Assembly (NCBI GenBank): GCA_003117195.1 | Contig: BDSI01000203.1 | Coordinates: 62,001 to 126,000 of the forward strand | Source: Eudorina sp. 2006-703-Eu-15 | Lineage: Eukaryota > Chlorophyta > Chlorophyceae > Chlamydomonadales > Volvocaceae | Length of the DNA: 64,000 nt | Reading direction: 5' to 3' | In this document: piece after piece, positions 38,601 through 49,352 of the stretch | Numbering within the stretch: the first letter of the stretch is position 1 | Layout of the letters: every line of letters starts with the position of its first letter | Notes under the pieces: generated by a model | What the model was told of the DNA's origin: nothing | Databases searched by the model: none | Seen by the model: only the letters and a program-made list of their open reading frames with translations | Translations under genes and position numbers: made by a program

Positions 38601-40100
38601 GGCACACCTCACAGCCGATCCACGCGGGTGCACATCCAGCCATACAACATGCAGCCACATCCACCGGACCGACCCAACCAACGCAAGGTGGACTCCGGGC
38701 GGCGGTCCATTTGCAATGTAACCGTGCCAAGGTGGACCCGGTCTATTGCTCCATTCCCCCCCCCCCCCGCTCGGGCTCCCCCCGGCGGTGCTCTTTCCGC
38801 AGCGGTGGAGCTACGTTGTGGGGCCCCGTTTCCCGATGATCCCTTTCTTGGGGGCTAGCTGCCGTACTGCCGTACCCCATTCCCGCTGGTTGTTCATTCC
38901 TTGTTCATACGGTGACCCTAGCGTCAATGACTAATTGAACGTTGCGGCGTCGATGGTGTTGTACTATTATTATCATTATTATTATTATCATTAATGATGC
39001 TACAGTGGACCCCGCGGGTTGTCGATGACAGCCGTTGTATTGCATGAATGAATGCTCGTTGTGTTGCCGTTTCTTATCATTCCTGTTTCCGTCGCCGCCC
39101 GCAGGCTGCATCGCCGGCTGCGAGCAGCGCTACCCGAACTGGGTGGTGTGGGTGTGTGACGAGACGGGCCGCGCGTACGCCAACTGGTGCCATGCCGTGT
39201 GTAACGGCTGCACCTGGTACACGCCCTGCTCGGGACCGCCGGGGGGCGGGGGCGGGACGGGTAAGCGGGGAGGGGCGGGGGCCCGGGGACGGGGGATAAG
39301 GCGTGAGGGCGGGTGGGTGGGTGGGTGGGTGGGTGGGTGACTAAGGCATGGCGATTCTGAGTCGTCAATGCCGTACACATGTACGGCGGCAGCGGTACTG
39401 CTAGTCCGCGTGCGTGCTGGCGCACGTCACGCGGCGCTGATTGATCCTGTGTGGTGTGGCAGTTACGTGACAGCACATCACTTGCACGCACCGTGGGTGA
39501 ATGAGGGACACGGAAGCGATTGTGTTTCATCTTTCCATGACATTTGAAACGGCGGTGGGTGTCCGCGCTAACCGCCAACTGTGGAAGGCCCCCAGAGCGT
39601 GTCTGCAATTGCGCAACTGGACAAAAAGGTAGTTAGAGGGGCTGAAGGTGCATGAGCGGCCAGTGCCCCCATCCACCCGTCCACCCTTCCATGCATTAAT
39701 GCGCCTGCGTGCGTGGTAGCAGCTATATTTCCACCCCTTACTGCCGTACTGTCGTACTTTCCTTTGCGCCTCAACCGCCGCAGGCGACAATGTGCTCGTC
39801 CTCCTTGACGGCGGCTTTGAGTACCGCATGTACACCGTGGACGCGAAGCAGCGCCTGACGTACGGCGGCGCGTCGTACTATTGCAACACCACCCTGGGTC
39901 GCGGCTGGGACTTGGTGCCGTACACGGACCACGCCGGGTATGCCGCCGTACAACAGCTGTGCAAGGCCAACTCTTTCACGTGCTGGCTGAAGCGGGCTGA
40001 CGGGGATTCGTACTGTCCCCTGATGGCGGCGGACGGGAGTCTGCAGCTACAGGCGTGCGACCAGGATGTACGGTTCGTGTGCCGACGGAAGGCTGCCTAA
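32623..40100 (+). CDS. Four-CTLD, two-Kazal mosaic protein with ~600-residue Ser-Pro rod, 9 exons
   Basis: Exons 32623-33253, 33615-33764, 34193-34411, 35038-35187, 35565-37541, 37909-38058, 38409-38549, 39105-39260 and 39784-40100 give 1,296 residues; all eight introns are phase 1. The order is: signal or anchor helix (LPLGIMLAALALAASPAAAC, residues 73-92), Kazal-like 1 (CSAKYEPVCC, YNPCYMLC), Pro linker, CTLD1 (exons 1-2), linker, CTLD2 (exons 3-4), Ser-Pro rod (residues 384-983), CTLD3 (exons 5-6), SPPP linker (exon 7), Kazal-like 2 (exon 8, VCDETGRAYANWCHAVC), CTLD4 (exon 9, FTCWLKR, CPLMAADGSLQLQAC). The rod resembles the extended HRGP rods of volvocine pherophorins and wall proteins. 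If translation starts at the second in-frame ATG (32746) the basic N-terminus shortens by 41 residues. EPN/WND calcium-site motifs are absent. Exons 4 and 6 are almost identical. The likely place is the extracellular matrix or surface; ligand unknown. Confidence 0.9.
33321..33390 (+). repeat. Dispersed repeat copy A in intron 1 of the plus-strand CTLD gene
   Basis: CGTTGGAACACCCGGTCGGG and neighbours match, over roughly 70-80 bases, the reverse strand of 42961-43035. Shorter matches occur at 18563-18604 and 38718-38741. The copies are intronic or intergenic, so it is most likely the relic of a transposable element. Confidence 0.7.
35567..37366 (+). repeat. Ser-Pro rod coding repeat (SPPPP type)
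   Basis: About 600 codons of CCG/CCA/CCT and TCT/TCG/TCA make SPPPPSPPPP-like units with a few Arg, Lys, Val and Thr breaks. The reverse strand is an equally long Gly/Glu-rich open frame that is only its shadow. The early part (to about 35940) is less regular and has more Ala, Lys and Ile. Confidence 0.95.
38718..38741 (-). repeat. Dispersed repeat copy D (short)
   Basis: The reverse complement CCGGGTCCACCTTGGCACGG followed by TTAC matches the right half of copy A. It lies in intron 7 (38550-39104) of the same CTLD gene. Confidence 0.5.
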
Positions 40101-43100
40101 TTAGGAAACGTAAAGGGCAGGCAGGCAACACCGCAGCTTGGGCGTTGGCGGGCCATGCAGATTGCTTTTACGATTATTCGTGCAGTTTTGTGTCGTACCG
40201 TCGCCTTAGGGTGACCCTCAAAAACACGTACGGCAGTCTCGGGCCATCCTCGGGTTGGGGCTGCATCTCTCGGGTATTCCTCCAACTCTCTCCCCACACA
40301 CCAAAACACACACGAACACACACACACAAATACAAATACGCGCCCATTCTTTGGGAGCTGCATCGCTCGGCATATAGTTGCACTTGCGGGGGCGCGGCCA
40401 TGCGCTTACTTCGCGAATCACGCACGCCGCCTTGACGACGGACGGACACACACAACCGTCCATGCTTTGGGAGGAGCTGCATCCATCCGTCTAGTTCTCT
40501 ATCTCTCCGCCGCCGACCACCATCCTGAGGGAACTTGGGCCCGGCTCTGTCTGCGCACATAAGCAACACACACGCCAGCGAGCTACCTCTCCCTTTGCCA
40601 CGACTAGCTAGTTGAATGAACCTTTCAGCGGACCCCGACGAGTTGCGGGGGGATCCTTGCCGCGGTGTTGGTCTTGATGTTCATTATACGCCGTCGTCAG
40701 GAAGCTAGCGATGCACATGCACGCGTGTCATGGGGGCCGCAATCAGCGCTGTGCCGCAATCAGCGCGGCCCACCGGCGTGCTATGCCGCAAGATCGATTA
40801 CGGCGATGGTGAGTGAGGGGGCGAGCGTTCATGTATGAGTCAGGGCTCCAATGAGCTTTTTTGATTGTTACTACTACTGGATGGACAGCATTGCGGAGGT
40901 CGGGCTAGCGTGGTGGCATTGCGGCTGGGCGGGTGCCTGGGTCAAGCAAGTAGTATGGATGATGGTGATAATGGTGATGATGTGGGTGGTGGTGGTGGTG
41001 GTGGTGGTGGTGGTGGTGATGATGATGTGGGTGGTGGTGGTGGTGGTGGTGTTTGCTTTGGGGGGGGGTCCAAGTAACCTTGGGGGGTCCATGGGGAGGA
41101 TTATTATGGACTGCCGCTCCATTGAGCTCAGATAGATAGACTGGTGGGGGAATGCCGCTGGCTCCATTGAGACAGTAGGAATGCCGCTCCATCGAGCAAT
41201 ACGATTCTTGTTTAGGTTAGAATCCAGTTGGAACAATATACCGGCGCCACACATGACTCATCGGCAGGTGATTCGAGCTGCGGATACAAGATACACGGAC
41301 GGCGTCGGCCGTCGATCCGTGCTCGCTGCACGGCGCTGCGCTGTTCGCCGTCCTCGTGGCCGGGCTCGACTGCTTGATATGGGGGCATGCTTCCTTCCCA
41401 TGCCGGGCGAGGTTGTCAGTTTGGGCAGCGCAGCCCCAGGTGCGCGTCGTACATGTGTACGTCGTGAGTGAGTGTCGTGTGTGTATATGTCGTACGTGCA
41501 TTTTATTTGTCGTACGTGTGTTTGTTTGTTTGCGTGCGCTGCCCTGCCCTGCCCTGCCCTGCACCGTCCCGACGTCCACCAAGCTTGGACAGACGCACTC
41601 TTTAATATGAGTGCGCGCATGCATGCATGTTTCATGGCTGGCGAGGATCGGACACAGTTGGCGGGATACCGCCGGGGGTTTCATATCCTTCTAGCGGGAG
41701 TTCTTTTATATTATCTCTTCTCGTGTTTGAGAATTTTTGAACACTCAAGACGGGCTGCCGGCCTTCCGATCTCCGGGGTCCGATCTCCCGGGACGGAAGC
41801 TGGGATTAGTAATTATTAGTAATCATGACACTGGTATCGTTTAGGATGGTAACAATCGTCTTGTCGGACGAACCCCTAGGACGGAGTTAGGTCGGTGATG
41901 CGGCATTCCGCAGATAGGCAGATAGAGATGGACAGGGTGGTAGCAGCTGTTCGTCGGCGGGCGTAGGACTCCTCGCGAGTTGGCCCAAGCGCACGCAACT
42001 CTGAGCGGCGCTCGCGATGGCGGGCGAGTACGTGGTGAAGGAGCCAGCATCAATCATCCTCTGACGATGCAGGAGGTTGCTAGAAGCGGCAGGAGGAAGG
42101 TGCATTCAGGTGTGCAGGATGCCGAGGAATCATCATGCAGCGCGCCGCGGCGTGGCGCAACTCCTGACTGGGTGATGCGGCGTGAGGGGCACACGCGCAC
42201 ACCGCACGTTGCGTGTGTGTGTGTGTGTATGCTGGGACCGAGGGGCGGGCGGGAGGAAACCCCCCTCCCTCCCTCCCTCCACGGTCCAGCAACAGCAAAC
42301 GGGGCCCCGCCCCTCCCGCTGCTAGTGGCACTGTGGCAGTAGCAACCCGCAGGTTGGGAGGTAGCAGGACCAGAGAGCTGTTATAGCACGCAGTAGCAAG
42401 TCAGGAAGGAAGGTGTGTTGTACGGCGTTAGTTGGGTCTTACGCAAGATACAGCATTTCCATGTCATCAGTCGTACCGGCAATATCCGATTGATGCATTC
42501 CTTGTTTTATTTTTTAACGTTGGGGAGGCGGAGGGTCGGTAATTTAGTCCAGGTAGGAGAGGCGAACGAAAGCGGACCATGCACATACGGGACAAGGGCG
42601 GTCGCGGCGGTCTCGGTGGTCGGGTCAGAGTTGGTCCACATGATGGTGTACCGTGGCATGGCTGGCGATTTGACATGGCAGGTTCGGAGGAAGTGTCCAG
42701 GGACGATTCCGAGGGGCTGTAATACAGCCGCTGTATTGTAAGTCGACCTTTAACAACTCTGTGAAGGATCATCACCGCGGGGATTTTGTCGTACCGTGTA
42801 CGGCTTTACGTACGCAGTACGGTTTGGCGCCACCCTCACTTCCAAGTGCTTCTGAGCCCGCTGTCGCACCCAGCTAGCTGTCCGTCAGGATGGCCTGGTT
42901 GGAATAAAGATGAGGAAAACTCGCGGTCCCGTGCGTCCTCGCTCCCACGAGGTGTGTAGTAGTAACCGTGGACAAGGCGGACCCGAGTCCCGACCGGGTG
43001 TTCCAACGGGCCCACACAGCTCGTAGGCGCTCGTAGGAGGTTGTCCCCAAGCGGCCACCAGCGAGCACCCTGCCCATCGCGGAACGGCGATCCTGCCTCC

Positions 43101-43482
43101 ATGAGCTTTACGGCATCGGTCTCCAGAGGTCCCCCATGGGCCCCCCCTTGCTCCCCCCCTATCGCCGCCCTTGCTTATATGCTCTTTAAAAATTTAAGTT
43201 CCGATAAGAGCTACTGGAGGGCCCCAGGGGGCCGTACAAACACCTGCAGGGCCGTACAAACACCTTCAGGGCCGCTGTACACACACCAGCAGGCCCGCCC
43301 CCTGGCCGCCATGCCGACGCGGCCACTGCCACTGCCCCCGGATGCCACCAACACCCGGGGACCCTCCGGAGGAGGCGTGGGACCCTTCGGGGGAGGCATG
43401 GGCGGATAGGAAATTGGTAGACACTTCAAACTGCGCTGCTGCCAGAGCGGCCCCTCTCCAGGCATACATGGGGGGGAGGCGC
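40101..43482. other. Convergent intergenic region with GTG/GAT repeats
   Basis: This 3.4 kb lies between the CTLD gene stop and the P450 stop. It contains a GTG/GATGAT microsatellite (about 40964-41055), CA runs (40301-40330), repeats of TCGTACGTG (41447-41520), CCCTG pentamers (41538-41565), CTCC tetramers (42264-42281) and dispersed repeat copy B. I see no gene. Confidence 0.5.
42961..43035 (-). repeat. Dispersed repeat copy B
   Basis: The reverse complement carries CGTTGGAACACCCGGTCGGG as in copy A, and similarity extends left through CTACGAGC/CTACGCGC and right to the GTTAC block. It lies downstream of the P450 stop. Confidence 0.7.
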
Positions 43483-46232
43483 TCAAGGCTCCAGGGGGCG
43501 GGGTATGAGCACCAAGCCATCCGTGCCCTTCCGGGGGGAGGGCCCCGGGAACATGGTGGCCTTTCGGAGCAGCCCCGGATCCTCCAGCCGGTAGTCGAAG
43601 CGCCGCAGCAGCATCGCCAGCAGCAGCTTGGCCTGCGGGAGGGAGGGCAGTGCGGGGTATGGCGGGGTGTTGCGGGGGAGGGGAGGCGAGGGGATGCGGG
43701 GTATCGGTTTGGTGCGCTCTCTCGCGGCTTCGCTGTCTTTAGTGGACTGAAGGGTATTGCGGGGGGGGGGACGCGACGTTGGGGACGTCGGGCGCCAGGG
43801 TGGCTGGCAAGGGGAGGAGTGAGACGCGAAGGCACCGGGGGGGAGGGGCGGAAGGAGGTCACTGGAGGTGGCGCATGTGGAGTCGCATGGCCCGGGGCCT
43901 GTTCGCGTGGTCGAAGCGAACGACGTGCCACACGCGTGTGTGTTATCAAGGAGAAAAGCCAAACGCGTGTGTGTGTGTGTGTGTGTGCTTACGGGAAGGA
44001 TGTCCACACGTGTCATCAGCTGGTCCAGGCAGGCCCTTGCCACGCGGCCGGCCGTGCCTCAACATATGCCCCCCGGGCCCTCCGGAAACGCACGCCCCAG
44101 CCGGTGATCCGCCCCAGCCGGTTGCCAGCGAGGACCTGACCCGAACGCGACCCGGCGCTGCAGGCCAGAAGCACCTCCCCCGCTCCAACTCCCCAACACC
44201 ACAATTTCCCACGTCCCTCCGTGTGCCCAACTCCAACGAAGCCCACCCCCACACCCGTTGTCGCCGGGCTGTGTGTGTCTGTTTGGGCCGTTTCCTGTGT
44301 GACCCTCAGCCGCACCTCTGCAATGGCCACGTGCCGGCCCGGGCACATGTGGCCTCCGCCTCCGAACGCGCCGAACTGCCTCGGCCGCGTCTCCTCGCTC
44401 AGCCACCGCTCCGGGCGGAACGCCTCCTCGAACCGCTCCTGGTAATCCAGGTGGGCAGGCAGACCCGTGGGTCCCTCGATGCCGCGCGTCAGCGTCCGCC
44501 GCCCCTCCGGGGTACCCAACAGGGCCCCAGCGCCGCCGGCGGCGCCGGACGGCGGCGCCACGGCGGTGGTGGCCGTGGCCGTGGCGGTGGCCGTGGCCGA
44601 TCCGCCGCCGCCGCCTCCGCGTGCCCGGATGGGCTCGGGGACCCGAGGCAGCAGCACGGGGTCGCAGACGTGCATCAGGTGGGTGCTCCAGAACACCACT
44701 CCGCCGCGCGGGATGACGCCGCCGCCGCCGCCGCTGCTGCCGCCGCCGCCGCTGCTGCTGCCGCTGCCGCCGATCTGGGGGACCCGGAAGTCCGGAGGTC
44801 CGGAGGTCCGGAGGTCCGGAGAGAAGGCGGGTGCGGAGGTCGGCGGGTCCGGAGGCCGCAAAGATGGGGTGATATCAAGGGTCCCACACACCGCCACCCT
44901 TCCTCGCACACCCTGCAATGTACAATCCCCTGGCCGCCGCTAGCCGCTCAAAACCGGGACGGACCCCAGCGTCAGACGCGTGGCCTGCGCCGACCCGGCC
45001 CCTTCCACCAGTCCCAGTAGCCCACCCACCCGCCCACCCACCCCCCACCCAGCCCACCTGCCCCACCCAGCCCACCTGCCCCGCCCCGCCCACCTGTCCC
45101 GCCCGCCCACCTGTCCGCCCAGCCCACCTGCCCCACCCAGCCCACCTGCCCCACCCAGCCACCTGCCCCGCCCCGCCCACCTGCCCACCCAATCCACCTG
45201 CCCCGCCCGCCCACCTGCCCTGCCCCACCCAGCCCTGCCCCCCAGCCCACCAGGCCCCAGCCCACCCAGGCCCCCAGCCCACTCCCCCCTCCAGCCCACC
45301 TGCACGTCCCGCTTGGCCACTCGGAAGCCCCCCAGGGAGACCGGCATCAGCCGCAGGGTCTCCTGAGGGGGAGGGGGAGGGGAGGGGGGGAGGGAGGGAC
45401 GGATGGAGGGTGAAGCGTGGAGGAAGGGACGGATGGAGGGTGAAGCGTGGAGGGAAGGACGGATGGAGGGTGAAGCGTGGAGGGAAGGGACGGATGGAGG
45501 GTGAAGCGTGGAGGGAAGGGACGGATGGAGGGTGAAGCGTGGAGGGAAGGGACGGATGGAGGGTGAAGCGTGGAGGGAACGGACGGATGGAGGGTGAAGC
45601 GTGGAGGAGGACGAAGGAACCGATGGCGGCTGAAATGTGGGCGTGGGGGAAGGAACCAATGGAGGGTGTATTGTGGAGAGGGAGGGGCGACGCATGCGGA
45701 ATTCGACGCACGCACGCGCATACCCTGGGTGGGTTTCTCATTAAGCACACACCCTGTGACGCCTGCATGGACCCCAACGTCAGGCTGGGCCCCGGACCGG
45801 CCGCACCCGAGCGCCTCCGCCGCCTCCGCCTCCGCCGCCGCCTCCGCACTCACCTTAACAACGGCATCCAGGTACGTCAAATCACTCAGCACGCTGTACG
45901 ACAGGGACTCCCCGTGTTTGCAAAGGGCCTGCGCGCCGTGCCGAGGCAGCGTCAGGGGAGTAAGCAGCAACAGCAACCAGGGGCGGGATGCGGGGCTGTG
46001 CGTACGCACGGTGTTCTGGCTGCACGCCTGGAGGCGACCGCCCTATGCGCATGATGGTCACTTGAAGTGCCGGGGAATCGGAGGCGCGCGGCTGCTCCAA
46101 AAGGCGCCCAAGGTACACGACGGATGACCTCCCTGCGGACATCAGCAGGTCTGCGGGGCCGGAGCTTGTACCAAGTTTGGCAGGCCAACTTGGCCACTGC
46201 TCAACCCCGACACACGGGCGGGTTCCTTTGCT

Positions 46233-46288
<56 letters not shown>

Positions 46289-49200
46289 GCGCGCGCGACG
46301 CACCTGCAGCTGCTCCTCCACCAGGCGCGCCCGCACCTCCGGGGCCAGCGCTGTGGCGGCGATGAGCGCGAAGAAGAGGTGGCGGGAGGTCTCGTCCACC
46401 GCCACCACGGTGCCCAGCGCCCGCTCGAACAGCTGCTCCGGGCTGAGCAGCGCGGACAGGTCGCCGCTGACCGCCAGCGCGCTCGAGATCTGTGCGGCGT
46501 GCGTCGAGTTGTTGTCCGTTACACCACCAAGGTCGGTTGTCGTGGTTTGGTTCGTTTAAATGGGCCGGAGGGGCGCGACGCGGCCGCAGCTTCCGCGACC
46601 TCCCCCCGCGGCAACGGGGACCAAAAGAGAGAACTAAGGGCCCTATACGAACTACCGTAACTCATGGGGGCCATCATCAACGAATTGTTCCTGGTATCTC
46701 TACGAGTGACCTCGGGCCTTGACTAGCTCTCGGTTGCCCTCGGTCGCTGTCGGTTGCCCCCTTGGTCGCTCCCAGTTGCTGTCAGATCGCTCAGTCCCTC
46801 ACGAGCAGTTCCTCACAACGCTGAGGTACGCCCCCCTGTCAACCCCCTGGGCGTTATTATCCAGCTGGGTTTTGACGAGCTGGACTGCGAGTGGGTGCTG
46901 TGGTGTTTCAGTGTACGAGCAGGGATTGAGGGTAAGGTACGGGGTACCGATGCCGTGTACCGCTGCGGCGCCTGCATGCCGCGCGTACCTGCGCCTCCAG
47001 CATTCGCACTGGCTCCGCGGCCCCCGGGGCCCCAGTCCGCCCCGCGCCCTCCTCCGGCGCGCTGTCGCCGGCGCCGCCGGCGCCGGCGGCCCGCTCCTCC
47101 GCGAACACGTCGTCCTCCTCGTCGCCGGCGCCGTCGCGAGCCGCGACAGCAGCAGGGACCGCTGCCCCTGCACGGCGAGCAGCAGCAGCAGCAGCAGCAG
47201 CCGCCTGCGGGCATGCATCCGGTGGGATCCGGAGTAGTTCACTAGGGCTTAGGGTTAGAATTAGGGTTTTAGGGTTTTAGGGGAGTTGACGGGACAGGGA
47301 CGACACCGTGCTGGAGAAGCTGCCGTCAGGGACGACAGGGTACAGGAATGCGACCCTGTTCCTGCCCTCCCCCCCACCTCCGCGTCCCCCGACTCCTCCG
47401 CCCCGCCTCCTCACCTCGCCCTCCCGCCGGACCCGCGCCGCCACCTCCGCCGCCTCCGCCTCCACCAGAGGCCACAGCATCTCCATCAGCCGCCTGCGCG
47501 CCCGCAGGGCCTTGTACAGCACCGTACCCGGCAGTACGATGGGCAGGCCGTACAGTCCGTTCAGCACCGTCCTGAATAAGCTGCGCACCAGGGCCTTATC
47601 CTCGGGTCTGGCCGGCAGCGGCTGGCCCGTCACCACCTCCAGCGCTACATCCATCGACAGCTCCTCACACTGCGGAGAGGGGCGGGGGGCCGGAGAGGCA
47701 GCGAGGGCGGGAGGAGGCGAGGGCGTGTGGGGATAGCCCCGACGGGGAGGTGACGAGGCACGGAGCAGACACGGCGGGGAGGCACGGATAGGAATGGCCG
47801 GACGGGGGCGGGAGTGCGGAACGGGCCGTGAAGGGGAGGTCAAGGGTGATCAACGGGCCGTGAAGGGGAGGTCAAGGGTGAGCACTGACCGGAACGCCCC
47901 AATGCGCGCTGGAGGTCATCAGCGCGTGGGTCGCGAGGAGGTGCAGCAGCAGCAGGAAGAGGAGGAGGAGGAGGAGGAGGAGGAGGAGGAGGAGGAGGAG
48001 AAGAAGAAGGAGACGAGGGCAAGAAGGACATGAATGACCCATTCACGAAGGAGGAGGGGAGAGGTCCGGCGCAGGGGGCCGCCCCTGCTGCTCGAGCCTA
48101 CCAGCCTGCCACCCTCCGCAACCCAATCCAATCCAACCCAACCCAACCCAACCAAAATGTTTCGCTCACCGCCGCCATCAGCTCCACTCGGCCGCGCTGG
48201 CCCCACGAGTCCAGGTGGCGGCCCACCACCCGGGCCAGCGGCGGCAGCAGCCCGGCCGCCACCGCCGAGGGACCCAGCGCCTGACCCAGCTTGCGACGCT
48301 GGGGAGGTCGGGGCGGGCCGATGGGAGGCGGGATAAGAGACGTGGAGGACTGAGGACACCGAGGAGGAACATTGACGTTATATGATCCACCGCTGGGGAG
48401 GCGCACGAGCACGACTGGGCAGAGGGCGGAGCCAGACCCGGACGGCGCGTGCAGAGGCGTCCGTTCCCCCGTACCCCTTGGGTGACTAGGTAGGGACTGG
48501 GGAGGTACGGCAGCTGCGCGGCGGTGCGGCGGCGGCGGCTCGCCATCGTCTGTGGTTCCCTCCAAGCTGCCGCTTGCGCGCACGCTGTTACTCGCCCCGG
48601 GCAGTTGCCATGACAAGTCACCGCAGCTTGAAAGTGCCAGCCGTTTTCCAGTGTAACACCCTCCCCATCCCCATCCCCCTGGCCCCCCCCGTGAAGCCGC
48701 CCCAATCCCCGCAGTAGCTCACGAAGAAGGCGTGCATGTGCGGGTCTTGCATGTGGCGGACGTCGGTGATCAAGAGGGAGAAGGCCCTGCCGGGGACCTG
48801 GGGGCGAAGGCAGGGGGGGGCGGGGGGGCGTTGGGGAGCAGAAGGGATGGGCACGGAGGTGGGTGCGGTGGGAGTTGCAGCGAAAACCAAGGCCAGAGCC
48901 TCCCAGGCCAAGGGGACCCGGTCAAGCACTGGGAAGGCCGGCTTTCGGCCAGCGGTCGGCAAGGGCATCGGAAGAGCACACCGGACCGCCAGCACTCCTC
49001 TGGTCATCCGGAATGGTTTACTTACGTAGAACTCAAAGGCGCTTTCGTCGGACCAGACTGGGCGCAGCGCATCCTGTGCGCCAACCACGTAGACCTGCTG
49101 ACCGAGCAAGTTGGTGCGGAAGATACCACCATAAGAGAGCCATCGACGCCACATGTACTTGAGGGGAGATTGCATGAGTTGCGGGGTCTCGCCGATAAGC

Positions 49201-49352
49201 GGGAGCCAGAAGGCGGGCCCAGGAATCGCGCCACGTTTTGCTAGTTTGCTTCGCATGTATGGTAATATGCGCCATATAAATACAAGGATCAGCGCAAAGA
49301 TTTGCATTGTCATCCCGATCGCGGGTAGCAGCGCCACGATGGAAGGCGACAT
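43483..49352 (-). CDS. Cytochrome P450 (CYP85-clan-like), 10 exons
   Basis: Exons 49352-49026, 48797-48723, 48298-48170, 47669-47415, 47204-46989, 46489-46304, 45928-45854, 45362-45300, 44774-44316 and 43632-43483 are all phase 0 and give 644 residues. Landmarks are an N-terminal membrane anchor (MTMQIFALILVFIWRILPYM), the proline hinge IPGPAFWLPLIGET, helix C RRKLGQALGP, I-helix AVDETS (about 364-369), K-helix ETLR (422-425), PERW, and the haem loop FGAFGGGGHMCPGRHVAIAE with Cys about 586. It should be a haem-thiolate monooxygenase on the ER or another membrane. It is about 100-150 residues longer than usual because exon 5 adds an Ala-, Gly- and acidic-rich insert between helices G and I, and exon 9 adds Gly/Ser/Ala-rich insertions on both sides of the beta region. 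The clan is judged from the hinge and K-helix style (CYP26/CYP120-like); the substrate is unknown. Confidence 0.93.
44977..45299 (-). repeat. Degenerate CCACCTGCCC minisatellite in P450 intron 8
   Basis: Repeats of CCCACCTGCCCCACCCAG-like units fill most of the intron between exons 45300 and 44774. The reverse strand reads GGGTGGGGCAGGTGGG. Just before the next exon, CCGGAGGT repeats occur at about 44789-44820. Confidence 0.85.
45397..45605 (+). repeat. 30 bp tandem repeat x7 in P450 intron 7
   Basis: Seven copies of GGACGGATGGAGGGTGAAGC plus about 10 further bases (GTGGAGGGAA) follow one another with 30-31 bp spacing. Copies differ by one or two bases, indicating recent slippage. The repeat lies inside the intron between exons 45854 and 45362. 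Confidence 0.95.
46235..46297 (+). repeat. (CA)n(CG)n compound microsatellite beside a splice donor
   Basis: About 20 CA followed by about 11 CG dinucleotides. On the coding strand it starts six bases inside intron 6 of the P450 (donor at 46303). Alternating purine-pyrimidine tracts like this readily form Z-DNA. Confidence 0.95.
47261..47283 (+). repeat. Interstitial telomere-type repeat (TTTTAGGG)
   Basis: TTAGGGTTTTAGGGTTTTAG followed by GGG contains two exact TTTTAGGG octamers, the telomere unit known from Chlamydomonas. Degenerate units (AGGGCTTAGGGTTAGAATTAGGG) stand just left. It lies in P450 intron 4 (47205-47414). Confidence 0.8.
47944..48008 (+). repeat. (GAG)n/(GGA)n tract in P450 intron 3
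   Basis: A run of GAG/GGA/AAG triplets produces poly-Glu or poly-Ser frames on either strand. It lies between exons 48170 and 47669 and is not coding. Confidence 0.9.

Noticed and set aside
45397..45605. Regular 30 bp repeats as a CRISPR-like array
   Set aside because: There are no unique spacers; units are head-to-tail copies in a eukaryotic intron.
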